From Bradyrhizobium sp. NAS96.2 (GTDB taxonomy: Bacteria; Pseudomonadota; Alphaproteobacteria; Rhizobiales; Xanthobacteraceae), in contig NZ_LGHK01000122.1 of the NCBI RefSeq assembly GCF_001908235.1, forward strand, positions 1 through 36,793: a DNA stretch of 36,793 nt, in the 5' to 3' direction. The stretch's first letter is position 1. The number at the start of each line of letters is the position of its first letter. Made by a program: the position numbers and the translations under genes. Below are positions 1-8,399 of this stretch, piece by piece. The notes beneath the pieces were generated by a model, which made no database searches, was not told where the DNA came from, and worked only from the letters and a program-made list of their open reading frames with translations.

Positions 1-1
1 G

Positions 2-37
2 TTCGGCCCCGTCATGAGCGGCGAGAAGAGCAGCTAG
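2..37 (+). CDS. 3' end of an upstream gene (partial)
   Basis: An open frame enters from the left edge and ends FGPVMSGEKSS-stop, with TAG at 35-37. A 101-bp dispersed repeat begins at the next base. The other copy of that repeat, at 28683, also begins on the base after a real stop codon (pqqC), which supports this being a true gene end. Eleven codons are too few to name the protein. Confidence 0.35.
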   Translation, partial: FGPVMSGEKSS

Positions 38-138
38 AGCATGATCCGGAAAAGTGCGAAGCGGTTTTCCGGAAAGATCATGCTCAAACAATGAGCTAAA
101 GCGCGATGATGATTCACCCCAATCTCATCGCGCTTTAG
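38..138 (+). repeat. Dispersed repeat family C, copy 1 (101 bp, two hairpins)
   Basis: Same length as and about 93% identical (7 differences by eye) to 28683-28783. It holds two palindromes: an outer pair GAGCATGAT/ATCATGCTC around a TCCGGAAAA-type core, and a second pair AAAGCGCGATGA/TCATCGCGCTTT. It starts on the base after the stop codon of the preceding frame. Confidence 0.85.
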
Positions 139-166
139 GGATTTCCTCCACAACTTTGGGCTTCAT

Positions 167-244
167 GATGCCCGGCCCTGCGCCGGGCATCCACGCCTTC
201 GACACGATTCACGCGCAAGATTCTTGTCACGCGCAAGATTCTTG
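167..244. repeat. Hairpin and 18-bp tandem direct repeat upstream of the enolase-family gene
   Basis: A perfect 10-bp stem (GATGCCCGGC, 5-nt loop, GCCGGGCATC) lies at 167-191. No T-run follows, so it is not a classical terminator. At 209-226 and 227-244 an 18-bp unit beginning TCACGCGCAAG is repeated head to tail without mismatch. Each unit contains the small palindrome CAAGATTCTTG. The rest of 139-390 shows no gene or clear promoter. Confidence 0.7.
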
Positions 245-390
245 CAAGCAAGACTCCTCACAAGCAGACTTGCAACAGCCGGAACCCACGCGAACCTAAG
301 CGAAGCCGCGCGCAAGCTCGCCGTAGTTGGGCTAGAGTGTCCGGCAATCACGCGCTCGCGGCCCCTCCTGCGATCGGAAGGACAACAACA

Positions 391-1494
391 ATGAAAATCA
401 CCGACGTCCGCGCCCATCACATCCGCATTCCCTATGACGCTGGCCCTGCGAGCTTCCGCCAGGGCGCATCCGCGATCTCGGCGCTCGACATGGTGCTGGT
501 CGAGGTGTCAACCGATGCCGGCCTGACCGGCTGGGGCGATGCCTTCGCCTATGTCTGCCCGAAGACGAGCTGCGCGGCGGTGGCCGAGATGATCGCGCCG
601 CAGGCCCGCGGCCTCGAAGTACCCGACGCCGCCCAGATTCCCGCCGCGATGGAGCAGATCCAGCGCAATTTGCATCTGTTCGGCCGCTACGGCATCACGA
701 TGTTTGCGATCTCGGCGCTCGACATCGCGCTGTGGGATCTCGCCGGCAAGGTGAAGGGCGTGCCGCTGCATCAACTGATCGGCGGCGCGAAACGCAACAC
801 GATCCCGGCCTATGCGAGCCTGATGCGGATCGGCAATCCCAGCCACATCGCCGCCGAATGCAAGAAGGCGATCAAGCTTGGCTATTCCGCGATCAAGCTG
901 CACGAGACCACCGTGCCCGCGATATCAGCCGCGCGCGAGGCAATCGGCCCCACCGTGCCGCTGATGGTCGACATGAACTGCCCGCTGGACGGGCCGGCGG
1001 CGATTCAATTCGCCCGCGACTGCAAGCAGGCCGCACCGATGTTCCTGGAGGAGCCGGTCTGGCCGCCGGAGGATTTTGCGACGCTTGCGGAAGTACGCAG
1101 GGAAGGCCGGCTCGATATCGCCGCCGGCGAGAACGCCTGCACCGTGCATCAATTCCGCCAGATGATGACCGCCGGCGCGGTCAGTCATGCGCAGCCGTCG
1201 GTGATCAAGGTCGGCGGCGTCACCGAATTCCTGCGCGTCGCCGTGCTCGCCGACGAGTTCGGCGTCCAGGTGATTCCGCACTCGCCCTATTTCGGGCCGG
1301 GCTTCCTCGCCACCCTGCATCTGATGGCGATCCGCGACGCCGGGCTGATCGAGGTGTTCTTCATGAAGCGCCCCGCCTGCCTGTGGGGCGACCGCATCGA
1401 CGTCGACGCCAACGGCCACGTCGCCGTGCCGCAGGGCCCCGGGCTCGGCTACGAGCCGGATCGCGACGTGATGGAGAAGTATCGAGTGGCTTGA
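391..1494 (+). CDS. Mandelate racemase/muconate lactonizing enzyme family protein (enolase superfamily)
   Basis: A 367-residue protein of the usual family length. Enzymes of this superfamily abstract a proton alpha to a carboxylate, using a Mg ion in a (beta/alpha)7 barrel. The three metal ligands are visible as D194 (MVDMN), E220 (FLEEP) and E247 (AAGEN), and H297 lies in the conserved IPHSPYFGPG strand. The barrel-strand-2 KxK signature reads K169-L-H171, so the second lysine is replaced by histidine. This argues against simple mandelate racemase chemistry and leaves an acid-sugar dehydratase or racemase open. The ATG at 391 follows GGAAGGA at good spacing. An in-frame GTG at 337 would only add 18 low-complexity residues. 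There is no signal peptide, so it should be cytosolic. The substrate cannot be read from the neighbours. Confidence 0.9.
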   Translation: MKITDVRAHHIRIPYDAGPASFRQGASAISALDMVLVEVSTDAGLTGWGDAFAYVCPKTSCAAVAEMIAPQARGLEVPDAAQIPAAMEQIQRNLHLFGRYGITMFAISALDIALWDLAGKVKGVPLHQLIGGAKRNTIPAYASLMRIGNPSHIAAECKKAIKLGYSAIKLHETTVPAISAAREAIGPTVPLMVDMNCPLDGPAAIQFARDCKQAAPMFLEEPVWPPEDFATLAEVRREGRLDIAAGENACTVHQFRQMMTAGAVSHAQPSVIKVGGVTEFLRVAVLADEFGVQVIPHSPYFGPGFLATLHLMAIRDAGLIEVFFMKRPACLWGDRIDVDANGHVAVPQGPGLGYEPDRDVMEKYRVA

Positions 1495-1514
1495 AGAGCC
1501 CGACTCTCTCCACC

Positions 1515-1599
1515 GTCATTGCGAGGAGCGAAGCGACGAAGCAATCCATCGATCCGCATATGCGGCGCAATGGATTGCTTCGCTGCGCTCGCAATGACG
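1515..1599. repeat. Dispersed palindromic repeat family A, copy 1
   Basis: An inverted repeat opening GTCATTGCGAGGAGCGAAGC and closing with its near complement, with arms meeting at CAATCCAT/ATGGATTG. Five copies occur in the window (here, 5520, 16453, 21719, 24605). All are intergenic, and most lie just 3' of a gene. This copy sits between convergent genes and could fold as a bidirectional terminator. Confidence 0.9.
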
Positions 1600-1603
1600 A
1601 TCC

Positions 1604-1975
1604 CTACTTCGTCCCGTCCTTCGCGGCAGGCGCCGCATCCTTCGCCGGCGGCGCGTCGGCTTTCTTCTTCGTGTCTTCGGTCAGCTTGAGCTGCGCTGCC
1701 TGCAAATCGGCGACGAGCTTCTGCAAACCGGCGAGCGAACTCTTCAAACTGTCGATCTGCCGGTTGGCGGCGTCGAGCTTCTGCTGATGATCAGTCGTGA
1801 GCTTGGTGATCGTCTTCTGCAGGAAATCGACGTTGCTCTGCAGACAGCTGGTGCGCCGCTCCATCGTCTTCTCGACGGTGCAGATCTCGATGCCGGGAAC
1901 GTCCTGCGCATGCGCGGTTCCGACGAGGCCGAGCGCAAGCGGCATGAGCAGGACAAGAGCGAAACGAGCGATCAT
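1604..1975 (-). CDS. Exported hypothetical protein with a coiled coil
   Basis: Starting at the MIARFALVL methionine, this is about 123 residues. A clear Sec signal peptide (MIARF, then a hydrophobic run, ending TAHA-QD) is followed by a short Cys-containing segment (EICTVEK...TSCLQS). Next comes a long heptad-like helix rich in K, Q and L, then an Ala/Pro/Lys-rich tail. The upstream ATG at 1987 adds only four residues. It is probably a periplasmic coiled-coil protein, and the two cysteines could form a disulphide. No enzyme motif is visible and I do not recognise a family. Confidence 0.75.
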   Translation of the reverse strand: MIARFALVLLMPLALGLVGTAHAQDVPGIEICTVEKTMERRTSCLQSNVDFLQKTITKLTTDHQQKLDAANRQIDSLKSSLAGLQKLVADLQAAQLKLTEDTKKKADAPPAKDAAPAAKDGTK

Positions 1976-2171
1976 CGGCATCCCCAATCACATGCGTCAT
2001 TCACAGTTTTGTGCGCGCGACGCTGAAAGCTCGGCAGACATACCACACTGAAACCGTATTCGAGCGGTGTGCTGCACCCATTACGGGGACTACTCGTGGG
2101 GACGGGGGCCTTCGGAACTTTGTTTGGTTCGACCCCTTTTGGCTCGACCTTGGGCAGTGGAGACAGATCGC

Positions 2172-2396
2172 ATGGCAACGCGCGAAAAACGGCTGGCGCA
2201 ATTCGACGGCAATGGCGAACCCTCGCCGGAACAACGCGTGGAAGTGCTTTGTGAGGATCACAGCGGAACGTATCAGCTGCCGTTCGCCTGCCGCTTCGTC
2301 GACGGCCAGTGGCGCAATGACACGACAGGTGGCGCACTGGAAGCCAACGTCATCGCCTGGCGCAAGCCGCGCGAGAAGCAACCGGGCATGGCCTGA
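2172..2396 (+). CDS. Small conserved hypothetical protein (74 aa)
   Basis: The ATG at 2172 follows GGAGA at suitable spacing. The product opens MATREKRLAQFDGNGEPS and contains VEVLCEDHSGTYQLPFACRF and a WRNDTTG segment. There is no signal peptide, membrane helix or known motif. A strong hairpin terminator follows 20 bp after its stop, which supports a real single-gene transcript. Function unknown. Confidence 0.65.
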   Translation: MATREKRLAQFDGNGEPSPEQRVEVLCEDHSGTYQLPFACRFVDGQWRNDTTGGALEANVIAWRKPREKQPGMA

Positions 2397-2416
2397 GCCG
2401 ATCAGGCGCCGTCCTT

Positions 2417-2451
2417 ATGCATGGTCCTTCCGGGACCATGCATGTTGTTTC
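2417..2451 (+). terminator. Rho-independent-type terminator
   Basis: A perfect 11-bp stem (ATGCATGGTCC, loop TTCCG, GGACCATGCAT) is followed by GTTGTTTC. It lies 20 bp after the small gene ending at 2396. I see no gene in the stretch from here to 2684. Confidence 0.65.
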
Positions 2452-2684
2452 AAAACGCGACGCGCGTGCATCGCGCTTTAAGATTTGGAACGCGGATGGA
2501 ACGAACCGCGTCCGAATCACTGATTGAGCAGCGTACTCCGATGTTCACGGCTAGATGTGGTCAGCAGCCCGAGCCGGCGCACCACATACAGAAGCATGAC
2601 GATCGGCCGCAGCCAGCGGCCGACAACAAAAGTTAATTCCTCCGCAGACGACATTTGCGATCCCTCTCTGATCCTGCTTGGCGA

Positions 2685-3119
2685 TCATTTCCACGGCGTG
2701 ATCGGCGGCACGGTCTCGGTCGCCGGCGGCACATCCACGGTCTTGAAATCGGCGGGGCTGACGATCTCGAGGTATTCCATGTCCTTCGAGTAATCGAACA
2801 GGTAGTGCGTGATGCCGGGCCGCTGGTGGACGACGTCGCCGGCCTCGACCAGCGTCTCCTTGTCTTCGTACATGAAGCGCGCCCAGCCCTTGGTCATGAT
2901 GACGATCTGGAAGTCGCACAGATGCTTGTGCCAGCCGGTGCCCTGCTCCGGCGGCAGGTCGGGATTGGCCTTGACCAGATGGCAGATCACCTGCCCGCCG
3001 GTGGCATCGGCAATGCCAAGATCGCGATACAGGAAGAAGTCGCGCAGACCTCCGCCCTTGAACTCGGTGTCACCGGGTTTGACGTGGGAGAATTTGCTGA
3101 CGACGGCGTGCTGGTTCAT
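2685..3119 (-). CDS. Cupin domain protein
   Basis: A 144-residue single-domain cupin. Motif 1 is seen as G62-W-H64-K-H66 and motif 2 as G94-D-V-V-H-Q-R-P-G-I-T-H105, giving a plausible three-histidine metal site. The glutamate usual in motif 1 is not present at its expected place (FQ at 70-71), so metal binding may be atypical. There is no signal peptide, so it is cytosolic. Such small cupins range from dioxygenases and isomerases to sensory proteins, and nothing nearby fixes the role. The 322 bases between this start and the next gene (3120-3441) hold only a terminator hairpin and no convincing gene. Confidence 0.85.
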   Translation of the reverse strand: MNQHAVVSKFSHVKPGDTEFKGGGLRDFFLYRDLGIADATGGQVICHLVKANPDLPPEQGTGWHKHLCDFQIVIMTKGWARFMYEDKETLVEAGDVVHQRPGITHYLFDYSKDMEYLEIVSPADFKTVDVPPATETVPPITPWK

Positions 3120-3417
3120 TTCAAGCCTCCACGGTTCTCGTGTTTGCGAGATCGCGGCGGGGCTCAGCGTCCAAATTTTCGGCAGCGTCGCATCGTCGCG
3201 GTCACAGCTCGCATATTGCTATGCGAAATCCTTGCCAGCTCGGCCACGCTGCGGCGATCGGCCTCGCCATGCTCGGCCATTACAGCGGAAGCATTTGGCG
3301 CGAGGCGCATATTTGCGTTCGGCGCGCGCTGCGCTCGATCGCCGCGCGGCGCCCGATGCCCGACGCCGACGGCGCGTCGATTGAGCAAGTCTTGCCTGGA
3401 ACTTGAGCCGCCGGCGC

Positions 3418-3443
3418 AGGCAAGCCGGGTGCGCGGCTTGCCT
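3418..3443 (-). terminator. Hairpin at the 3' end of the GST gene
   Basis: A perfect 10-bp stem (AGGCAAGCCG / CGGCTTGCCT) with a 6-nt loop overlaps the stop codon of the minus-strand GST gene. No U-run follows on the minus strand, so it may act as a transcript-end stabiliser rather than a pure intrinsic terminator. Confidence 0.5.
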
Positions 3444-4098
3444 AATATTCGACCTCGAGCTCCTCGACGTCGGCAGGCTCCGCCTTGGCGGCCTCGATCC
3501 ACTCCTGCATTTCGGGCATCGCCATGATGGTCCTGGCATAGCCTGCGAGAACCGGATCGAGCTTCACGTCATAGGTCATGAAGCGGGTCACGACGGGCGC
3601 GTACATCGCGTCCGCCATGGTGCGGCGCTCGCCGAACAGGAAGGGACCGCCTGATTTGCCGAGGCAATCGGCCCAGATGGTGCAGACCCGGTCGATATCG
3701 GCCTGCGCGCGCGACCAGATCTTGAAGCCGGGAAAGTGCCCCTTGAGATTGACCGGCAGCGACGACCGCAGCGTGGTGAAGCCGGAATGGATTTCGCCCG
3801 AGATCGAGCGGCAATGCGCCCGCTGGATCCGGTCGTCCGGCAACAGCCCGGCATCCGGCATGATCTCGTTGAGATATTCGCCGATCGCCAGCGTATCCCA
3901 GACGGTCGCGCCCTCATGGCGCAGGCAGGGCACCAGGATCGACGACGACAGCAGCAGCAGCTCGGCCCGCGCCGAAGGGTCATCGGGCGCGGTAACCACC
4001 TCCTCGAACTCCAGCCCGGCGAATTTCGCCAGCAGCCAGCCGCGCAGCGACCAGGACGAATAGTTCTTGCTGCTGATGGTGAGTGTCGCCTTCGCCAT
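3442..4098 (-). CDS. Glutathione S-transferase family protein
   Basis: A 218-residue protein with the two-domain GST plan. An N-terminal thioredoxin-like fold begins TLTISSKNYSSWSLRGWLL, where serines replace a CxxC-type active site. The cis-proline region ILVPCL and the glutathione-contact helix start DTLAIGEYLNE follow. A helical C-terminal domain includes FLFGERRTMADAMYAPV, the N-capping-box region typical of GSTs. It is cytosolic and expected to conjugate or reduce via glutathione; the physiological substrate is unknown. The start codon is preceded by GAGGGAC. A hairpin overlaps its stop. Confidence 0.9.
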   Translation of the reverse strand: MAKATLTISSKNYSSWSLRGWLLAKFAGLEFEEVVTAPDDPSARAELLLLSSSILVPCLRHEGATVWDTLAIGEYLNEIMPDAGLLPDDRIQRAHCRSISGEIHSGFTTLRSSLPVNLKGHFPGFKIWSRAQADIDRVCTIWADCLGKSGGPFLFGERRTMADAMYAPVVTRFMTYDVKLDPVLAGYARTIMAMPEMQEWIEAAKAEPADVEELEVEY

Positions 4099-4273
4099 AT
4101 CGGTCCCTCACGCCTGAACGCGTCCTAAGCTCCCGGACCCTGCGCACGGGTCCAACCGCCGCGCCCCCGGGAGCCGGTCATTTTCGCAGCAAGCGACGTG
4201 CCAATTTGCCGGGCAGCCGGCCCGCCTCTGGCCTCGATATTGCTTGGCAGACCGGGCCACCGGGTGGATGCGT

Positions 4274-5497
4274 ATGATGTCAATGCTGTACCAGGCCTAT
4301 CAGAACCAAATGGACCTCACGGCGCCGTGGCGGACCGGCGCCGCGGCGGCGTTGCGCTATCTCAATCTGGTGCCGCGCGGCACCTCCGACCGGACGTTCG
4401 GCCGGCTCGCCGCCGCGCTCGAGCTGATCTCGCGCTCCACCCTGACCTACGCCCGCCCCGACTACGCCATCGGCAGCGTGACCGTCGGCAACAGGGAATT
4501 GCAGGTGACCGAGGAGGTCGCCTACGCGACGCCGTTCGGCTCGCTGCTGCATTTCAGGAAGGTGGACGGTCCGGAGCAGCCGCGGCTGCTGCTGGTGGCG
4601 CCGATGTCCGGCCATTTCGCCACGCTGCTGCGCGGCACCGTGAAGACGCTGCTGCAGGACCACGACGTCTACATCACCGATTGGCACAATCCGCGCGACA
4701 TCCCGCGCATCGAGGGCCGCTTCGGGCTCGAGGACTACACCGACCATCTGATCGACTTCTTAGGCCAGCTCGGCCCGCGCGCGCATATGGTGGCGATCTG
4801 CCAGCCCTCGGTGTCGGCGCTGGCGGCCGCCGCAATCATGTCCGAGGACAATCACCCGGCGCGGCCGGCGTCGCTGACCCTGATGGCCGGGCCGATCGAC
4901 ACGCGGATCCAGCCGACCAAGGTGAACGAATTCGCCAAGAGCAAGCCGATCAAGTGGTTCGAGGACAATCTGATCAACTACGTGCCGATGCAGTGCAAGG
5001 GCGCGTTGCGTCAGGTCTATCCCGGCTTCGTGCAGCTCACCGCGTTCGTCTCGATGAACCTGGAGCGCCACATCAAGCAGCATATCGACCTCGCCGACCA
5101 TCTCGCCAAGGGCGAGACCGACAAGGCCGAGGTGATCAAGACTTTCTACGACGAGTATTTCGCCGTGATGGATCTGCCGGCGGAATTCTATATCGAGACC
5201 GTGCGCGACGTATTCCAGGAGCATCTGTTGCCGCAGGGCCTGCTGATGCATCGCGGGCGCCCGGTGAACCCGGCGGCGATCCGGCGCATGGGCCTGATGA
5301 CGGTGGAAGGCGAGAAGGACGACATCTGCTCGATCGGCCAGACGCTCGCCGCCCAGGACCTCTGCACCGGCGTGCGCACCTATCGCAAGGTGCACCACAT
5401 GCAGGCCGGAGTCGGCCATTACGGCGTGTTTTCGGGCAAGCGCTGGAACAACGAGATCTACCCGCTGCTGCGTGATTTCGTGCATGTGAATGCGTGA
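4274..5497 (+). CDS. phaZ: Intracellular polyhydroxyalkanoate (PHB) depolymerase
   Basis: About 407 residues, the usual size of the intracellular PhaZ family (PhaZ1 of Ralstonia type), which cleaves stored polyhydroxybutyrate granules. The alpha/beta-hydrolase core shows the family hallmark of a cysteine nucleophile: AICQPSV with C176 in place of the lipase-box serine. A C-terminal H382 (VGHYGVFSGKRW) fits the catalytic histidine. There is no signal peptide, in keeping with an intracellular enzyme. The start is ambiguous among ATGs at 4268, 4274, 4277 and 4283; GGTGGA lies 5 nt before 4274, so that is chosen. The gene is followed by repeat family A and has no pha neighbours in the window. Confidence 0.92.
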   Translation: MMSMLYQAYQNQMDLTAPWRTGAAAALRYLNLVPRGTSDRTFGRLAAALELISRSTLTYARPDYAIGSVTVGNRELQVTEEVAYATPFGSLLHFRKVDGPEQPRLLLVAPMSGHFATLLRGTVKTLLQDHDVYITDWHNPRDIPRIEGRFGLEDYTDHLIDFLGQLGPRAHMVAICQPSVSALAAAAIMSEDNHPARPASLTLMAGPIDTRIQPTKVNEFAKSKPIKWFEDNLINYVPMQCKGALRQVYPGFVQLTAFVSMNLERHIKQHIDLADHLAKGETDKAEVIKTFYDEYFAVMDLPAEFYIETVRDVFQEHLLPQGLLMHRGRPVNPAAIRRMGLMTVEGEKDDICSIGQTLAAQDLCTGVRTYRKVHHMQAGVGHYGVFSGKRWNNEIYPLLRDFVHVNA

Positions 5498-5519
5498 GGG
5501 CGCGACGACGCTCCCTCCC

Positions 5520-5605
5520 CGTCATTGCGAGCGAAGCGAAGCAATCCATCGCCCCGCATACGCGGAGCCATGGATTGCTTCGTCGCTTCGCTCCTCGCAA
5601 TGACG
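5520..5605. repeat. Dispersed palindromic repeat family A, copy 2
   Basis: Same element as 1515-1599, with arms GTCATTGCGAGCGAAGCG and its complement ending CTCGCAATGAC. It lies 22 bp after the phaZ stop, where it could fold as a 3'-end hairpin. Confidence 0.9.
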
Positions 5606-5694
5606 AGTGGCGACTAGTCACACCTCTTCCCGAGCTATAGTCTCCCCGACCACGACGACCCCCGCTTTCCAAGAATCGTCCAGGGAGAAACTCC

Positions 5695-6489
5695 ATGCGC
5701 GCCGCGACCGCCTTCCGTGCCCTTACGCTCGCCGTCATCGGCGCCCTCGCCTTCACGTCAGTCGCATCCGCCGCAGAGGTCCATGTCATGATCTCGGGCG
5801 GGCTGACCGCGGCCTACAAGGCGCTGGTGCCGGAGTTCGAGCGCAAGACCGGGCACAAGGTGGTGACCGCCTTTGGGCCGTCGATGGGCACGACCACCAA
5901 CGCCATTCCGGTGCGGCTCGCGCGAGGTGAACCCGCCGACGTGCTGATCATGGTCGGCTATGCGCTCGGCGACCTGATCAAGCAGGGCAAGGTCGTGCCC
6001 GACAGCCGCGTCGACCTCGTGAAATCGCCGATCGGCATCGCGGTCAAATCAGGCGCACAGAGGCCGGACATCAGCTCGGCCGACACCGTCAAGCAGGCGT
6101 TGCTGGCGGCGAAATCGGTCGCCTATTCCGACAGCGCCAGCGGCGTCTATGTCTCGACCGAGATGTTCGGCAAGCTCGGCATCGCCGACCAGATGAAGGA
6201 CAAGGCGCGGATGATCCCGGCGACCCCGGTCGGCGAGATCGTCGCCAAGGGCGAGGCCGAGATCGGCCTGCAGCAGATCTCGGAGCTGAAGCCGGTCGCC
6301 GGCATCGACATCGTCGGCCCCCTGCCGGAGCCGTTGCAGAAGATCACGGTGTTCTCTGCCGGCATCGCGTCGGCTTCAAAAGAGCCCAACGCCGGCAAAG
6401 CGCTGATCAGCTTCCTCGCCTCATCAGATGCGCGCGAGGCGCTGGTCAAGAGCGGCCTCGATCCGATTGCGGCTGGCGCGACGCATTAG
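5695..6489 (+). CDS. Periplasmic substrate-binding protein, ModA-like (orphan, copy 1)
   Basis: A 264-residue protein with a Sec signal peptide (cleavage near ASA-AEV, residue 26). The mature part is built like molybdate/oxyanion-binding ModA proteins: MISGGLTAAYKALVPEF at the N-terminus, GEPADVLIM, SASGVYVSTEMFGKLGI and GEAEIGLQQISEL. AGGGAGA precedes the ATG. No permease or ATPase gene adjoins it, so transport by this protein would need partners encoded elsewhere. A clear paralogue (LGIADQMK, SGVY, VGPLP in common) lies at 32944-33735. Molybdate specificity is not proven, and sensing or binding another small anion or organic acid is possible. Confidence 0.85.
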   Translation: MRAATAFRALTLAVIGALAFTSVASAAEVHVMISGGLTAAYKALVPEFERKTGHKVVTAFGPSMGTTTNAIPVRLARGEPADVLIMVGYALGDLIKQGKVVPDSRVDLVKSPIGIAVKSGAQRPDISSADTVKQALLAAKSVAYSDSASGVYVSTEMFGKLGIADQMKDKARMIPATPVGEIVAKGEAEIGLQQISELKPVAGIDIVGPLPEPLQKITVFSAGIASASKEPNAGKALISFLASSDAREALVKSGLDPIAAGATH

Positions 6490-6520
6490 GTTGGTCCTGG
6501 CTGCGCACGTTGGCCTATCC

Positions 6521-6630
6521 CCCGTCATCTTGAGGTGCGAGCAGAGCGAGCCTCGAAGGATGCACGGCCCGGCTGGTGGCCGTCGACCCTTCGAGACGCG
6601 CGCGAGTGCGCGCTCCTCAGGGTGACGGGG
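6521..6630. repeat. Dispersed repeat family B, copy 1
   Basis: A long imperfect palindrome beginning CCGTCATCTTGAGG and ending CTCAGGGTGACGG, with central core CGAAGGATGCACGGCCCGG. The core recurs at 9681-9722. It lies between convergent genes (the ModA-like gene and the kinase fusion) and probably folds as a shared terminator-like structure. Confidence 0.85.
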
Positions 6631-6645
6631 ATAGGTCAATGGATA

Positions 6646-8382
6646 CTACCGCCAGTGATGCGCGCCGTACGCCAGCAGCAGCACCACGGCGAGCGCGAGC
6701 AGTAGCGTGGTCGACTTCCAGAACAGCACCGGGTTGCGCTCGATCAGCGGGGTCGATGACGTCGTCAGGTACTTTGCGTTGGGATTGCGCAAGTCGAACA
6801 GAAACTCGGAAAAGCTGTCATAGCGCTTGAGCGGATTGACCTGCACGGCGCGCTCCAGCGTGCCGTCGACCCAGCTCGGAATCGCGCGCCCGCCATGCGC
6901 GGCCGGACGATAGACCAGCCGGTTGAAATCGGCGCGGGTGCGGGCCCGCGCGATCTGCGCACCGTAGGGCAAGCGGCCCGTCAGCATCTGATAGGTGACA
7001 ACGCCGAGCGAGAACAGGTCGGAGCGCGCGGCGCCGCCCTCGCCGAGGAAATACTCGGGCGCGGTGTATTGCTGGGTGCCCAGAATGTCGTCGACGCCCG
7101 CCGGCGCCGCCTCGGCAACGCCCGAGATCCGCGTCGAGCCGAAATCGATGATCTTCACCGTTCCGGTAGCGTCGATCATGATGTTGTCGGGCCTGACGTC
7201 CTGGTGCAGCATCTCCTTGCGATGAAAGGCGCGCAGTCCTTTTGCAATTTGCTCGGTGATGTCGCGCACCGTCTCGAGCGACGGCGCAGGATTGTCGATC
7301 ATCCACTGTGTCAGGGTCTGGCCGTCGATATACTCCATCGCGACATAGAGGAAGTTGCGCTTGCGTTGCGGCAGCCACGGCTTCAGCACATGCGGGCTGT
7401 CGATCCGCTTGGCGACCCACTCCTCCATCATGAAACGCTTCAGATAGGCGCCATCGTCGCGCAGGTCGATCGAGGGGATCTTGATCGTGACGGTAGTGCC
7501 GGTCTCCTCATCGACCGCAAGATAGATGTGGCTGCGGTGCGATGCATGCAGCTCGCGCACGATGCGATAGCCGTCGAACAGCATCCGTGCATCGAGCAAA
7601 GGCGGCAATGGCAGCTCGGCGGGCCGGCCGAACACCTCGCTGGCATCGCCGTCAGGCAATTCGTCGATCCGGACGATCTGCGCGGTGAGATTGTCCGGGC
7701 TGCCGTTTTCAAAGGCCTGCTCGACGATCGATTTCGCTGTCGCGTCGAGGTCGGCAGCACCGTCCCTGATCGTCTTCGCCAGCTGCCGCGCCGGGACATG
7801 CTCGTAGATACCGTCGGTCACCAGCAGGAAGGTGTCGCCGCGCTCCAGCCGGAGATTCTGGTAGTCGATCTCGAGCTGCGGGTTCACGCCGAGCGCGCGG
7901 CCGAGATAGCTCTGCTGCGAGGACAGCACGACGCGGTGGTCGTTGGTCAGTTGCTCGAGGCTGTTGCCCGCGACGCGGTAGATCCTGCTGTCGCCGACAT
8001 GAAACAGATGCCCGGTGGTCGACCGGATCACCATGGCGCTCAGCGTGCAGACGTAGCCCTTGTCCTTGTCGTAGGGGTTCTGGCTGCGCCGTGTCTGCGC
8101 GTGCAGCCAGGAATTGGTGGCCTCGAGCACGCGTTGCGCCGAGGTCTTCACCGACCAGGATTCCGAGGTGCAGTAATAGTCGGTCAGGAAGCTCTTGACC
8201 GCGGACTCCGCGGCGATGCGGCCGACGCTGCTTGAGGAGATGCCGTCGGCGAGCACCACGGCGATGCCCTTCAGGCCGAGCAGCGGTTCACCCGGGATCA
8301 GCACGCCGTGGAAATCCTGATTGGTGTCCTTGCGGCCCTGATCCGAGAATTGCCCGACCGATATTTTCAGCGCGCGCGGCAT
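6646..8382 (-). CDS. Bifunctional PP2C-type phosphatase / Ser-Thr protein kinase, membrane anchored
   Basis: From the MPRALK start, 578 residues in three parts. Residues 1-240 are a PP2C-family phosphatase with metal-binding aspartates D46 (LADGIS), D131 (HVGDSR), D190 (VTDGIY) and D230 (SPDNLT). Residues 270-535 are a Hanks-type kinase: invariant lysine K301, catalytic loop HQDVRPDN (D395), DFG at 413-415, APEY at 441-444. A single C-terminal transmembrane helix (about 555-573) would place both enzymes on the cytoplasmic face. Both active sites look intact, so it could phosphorylate and dephosphorylate the same targets. It lies 60 bp behind a formate/nitrite channel on the same strand. From memory, the same fusion sits near nitrate/nitrite assimilation genes in Pseudomonas, so a role in nitrogen control is a reasonable inference. 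The ATG at 8382 is preceded by GGGACGG; an in-frame TTG at 8394 is less likely. Confidence 0.93.
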   Translation of the reverse strand: MPRALKISVGQFSDQGRKDTNQDFHGVLIPGEPLLGLKGIAVVLADGISSSSVGRIAAESAVKSFLTDYYCTSESWSVKTSAQRVLEATNSWLHAQTRRSQNPYDKDKGYVCTLSAMVIRSTTGHLFHVGDSRIYRVAGNSLEQLTNDHRVVLSSQQSYLGRALGVNPQLEIDYQNLRLERGDTFLLVTDGIYEHVPARQLAKTIRDGAADLDATAKSIVEQAFENGSPDNLTAQIVRIDELPDGDASEVFGRPAELPLPPLLDARMLFDGYRIVRELHASHRSHIYLAVDEETGTTVTIKIPSIDLRDDGAYLKRFMMEEWVAKRIDSPHVLKPWLPQRKRNFLYVAMEYIDGQTLTQWMIDNPAPSLETVRDITEQIAKGLRAFHRKEMLHQDVRPDNIMIDATGTVKIIDFGSTRISGVAEAAPAGVDDILGTQQYTAPEYFLGEGGAARSDLFSLGVVTYQMLTGRLPYGAQIARARTRADFNRLVYRPAAHGGRAIPSWVDGTLERAVQVNPLKRYDSFSEFLFDLRNPNAKYLTTSSTPLIERNPVLFWKSTTLLLALAVVLLLAYGAHHWR

Positions 8383-8399
8383 CGTCCGTCCCAATGCGA

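Noticed and set aside
3120..3417. Possible small genes between the cupin and GST genes
   Set aside because: Several short frames exist on both strands, but none has a good ribosome site, a known motif or normal codon use.
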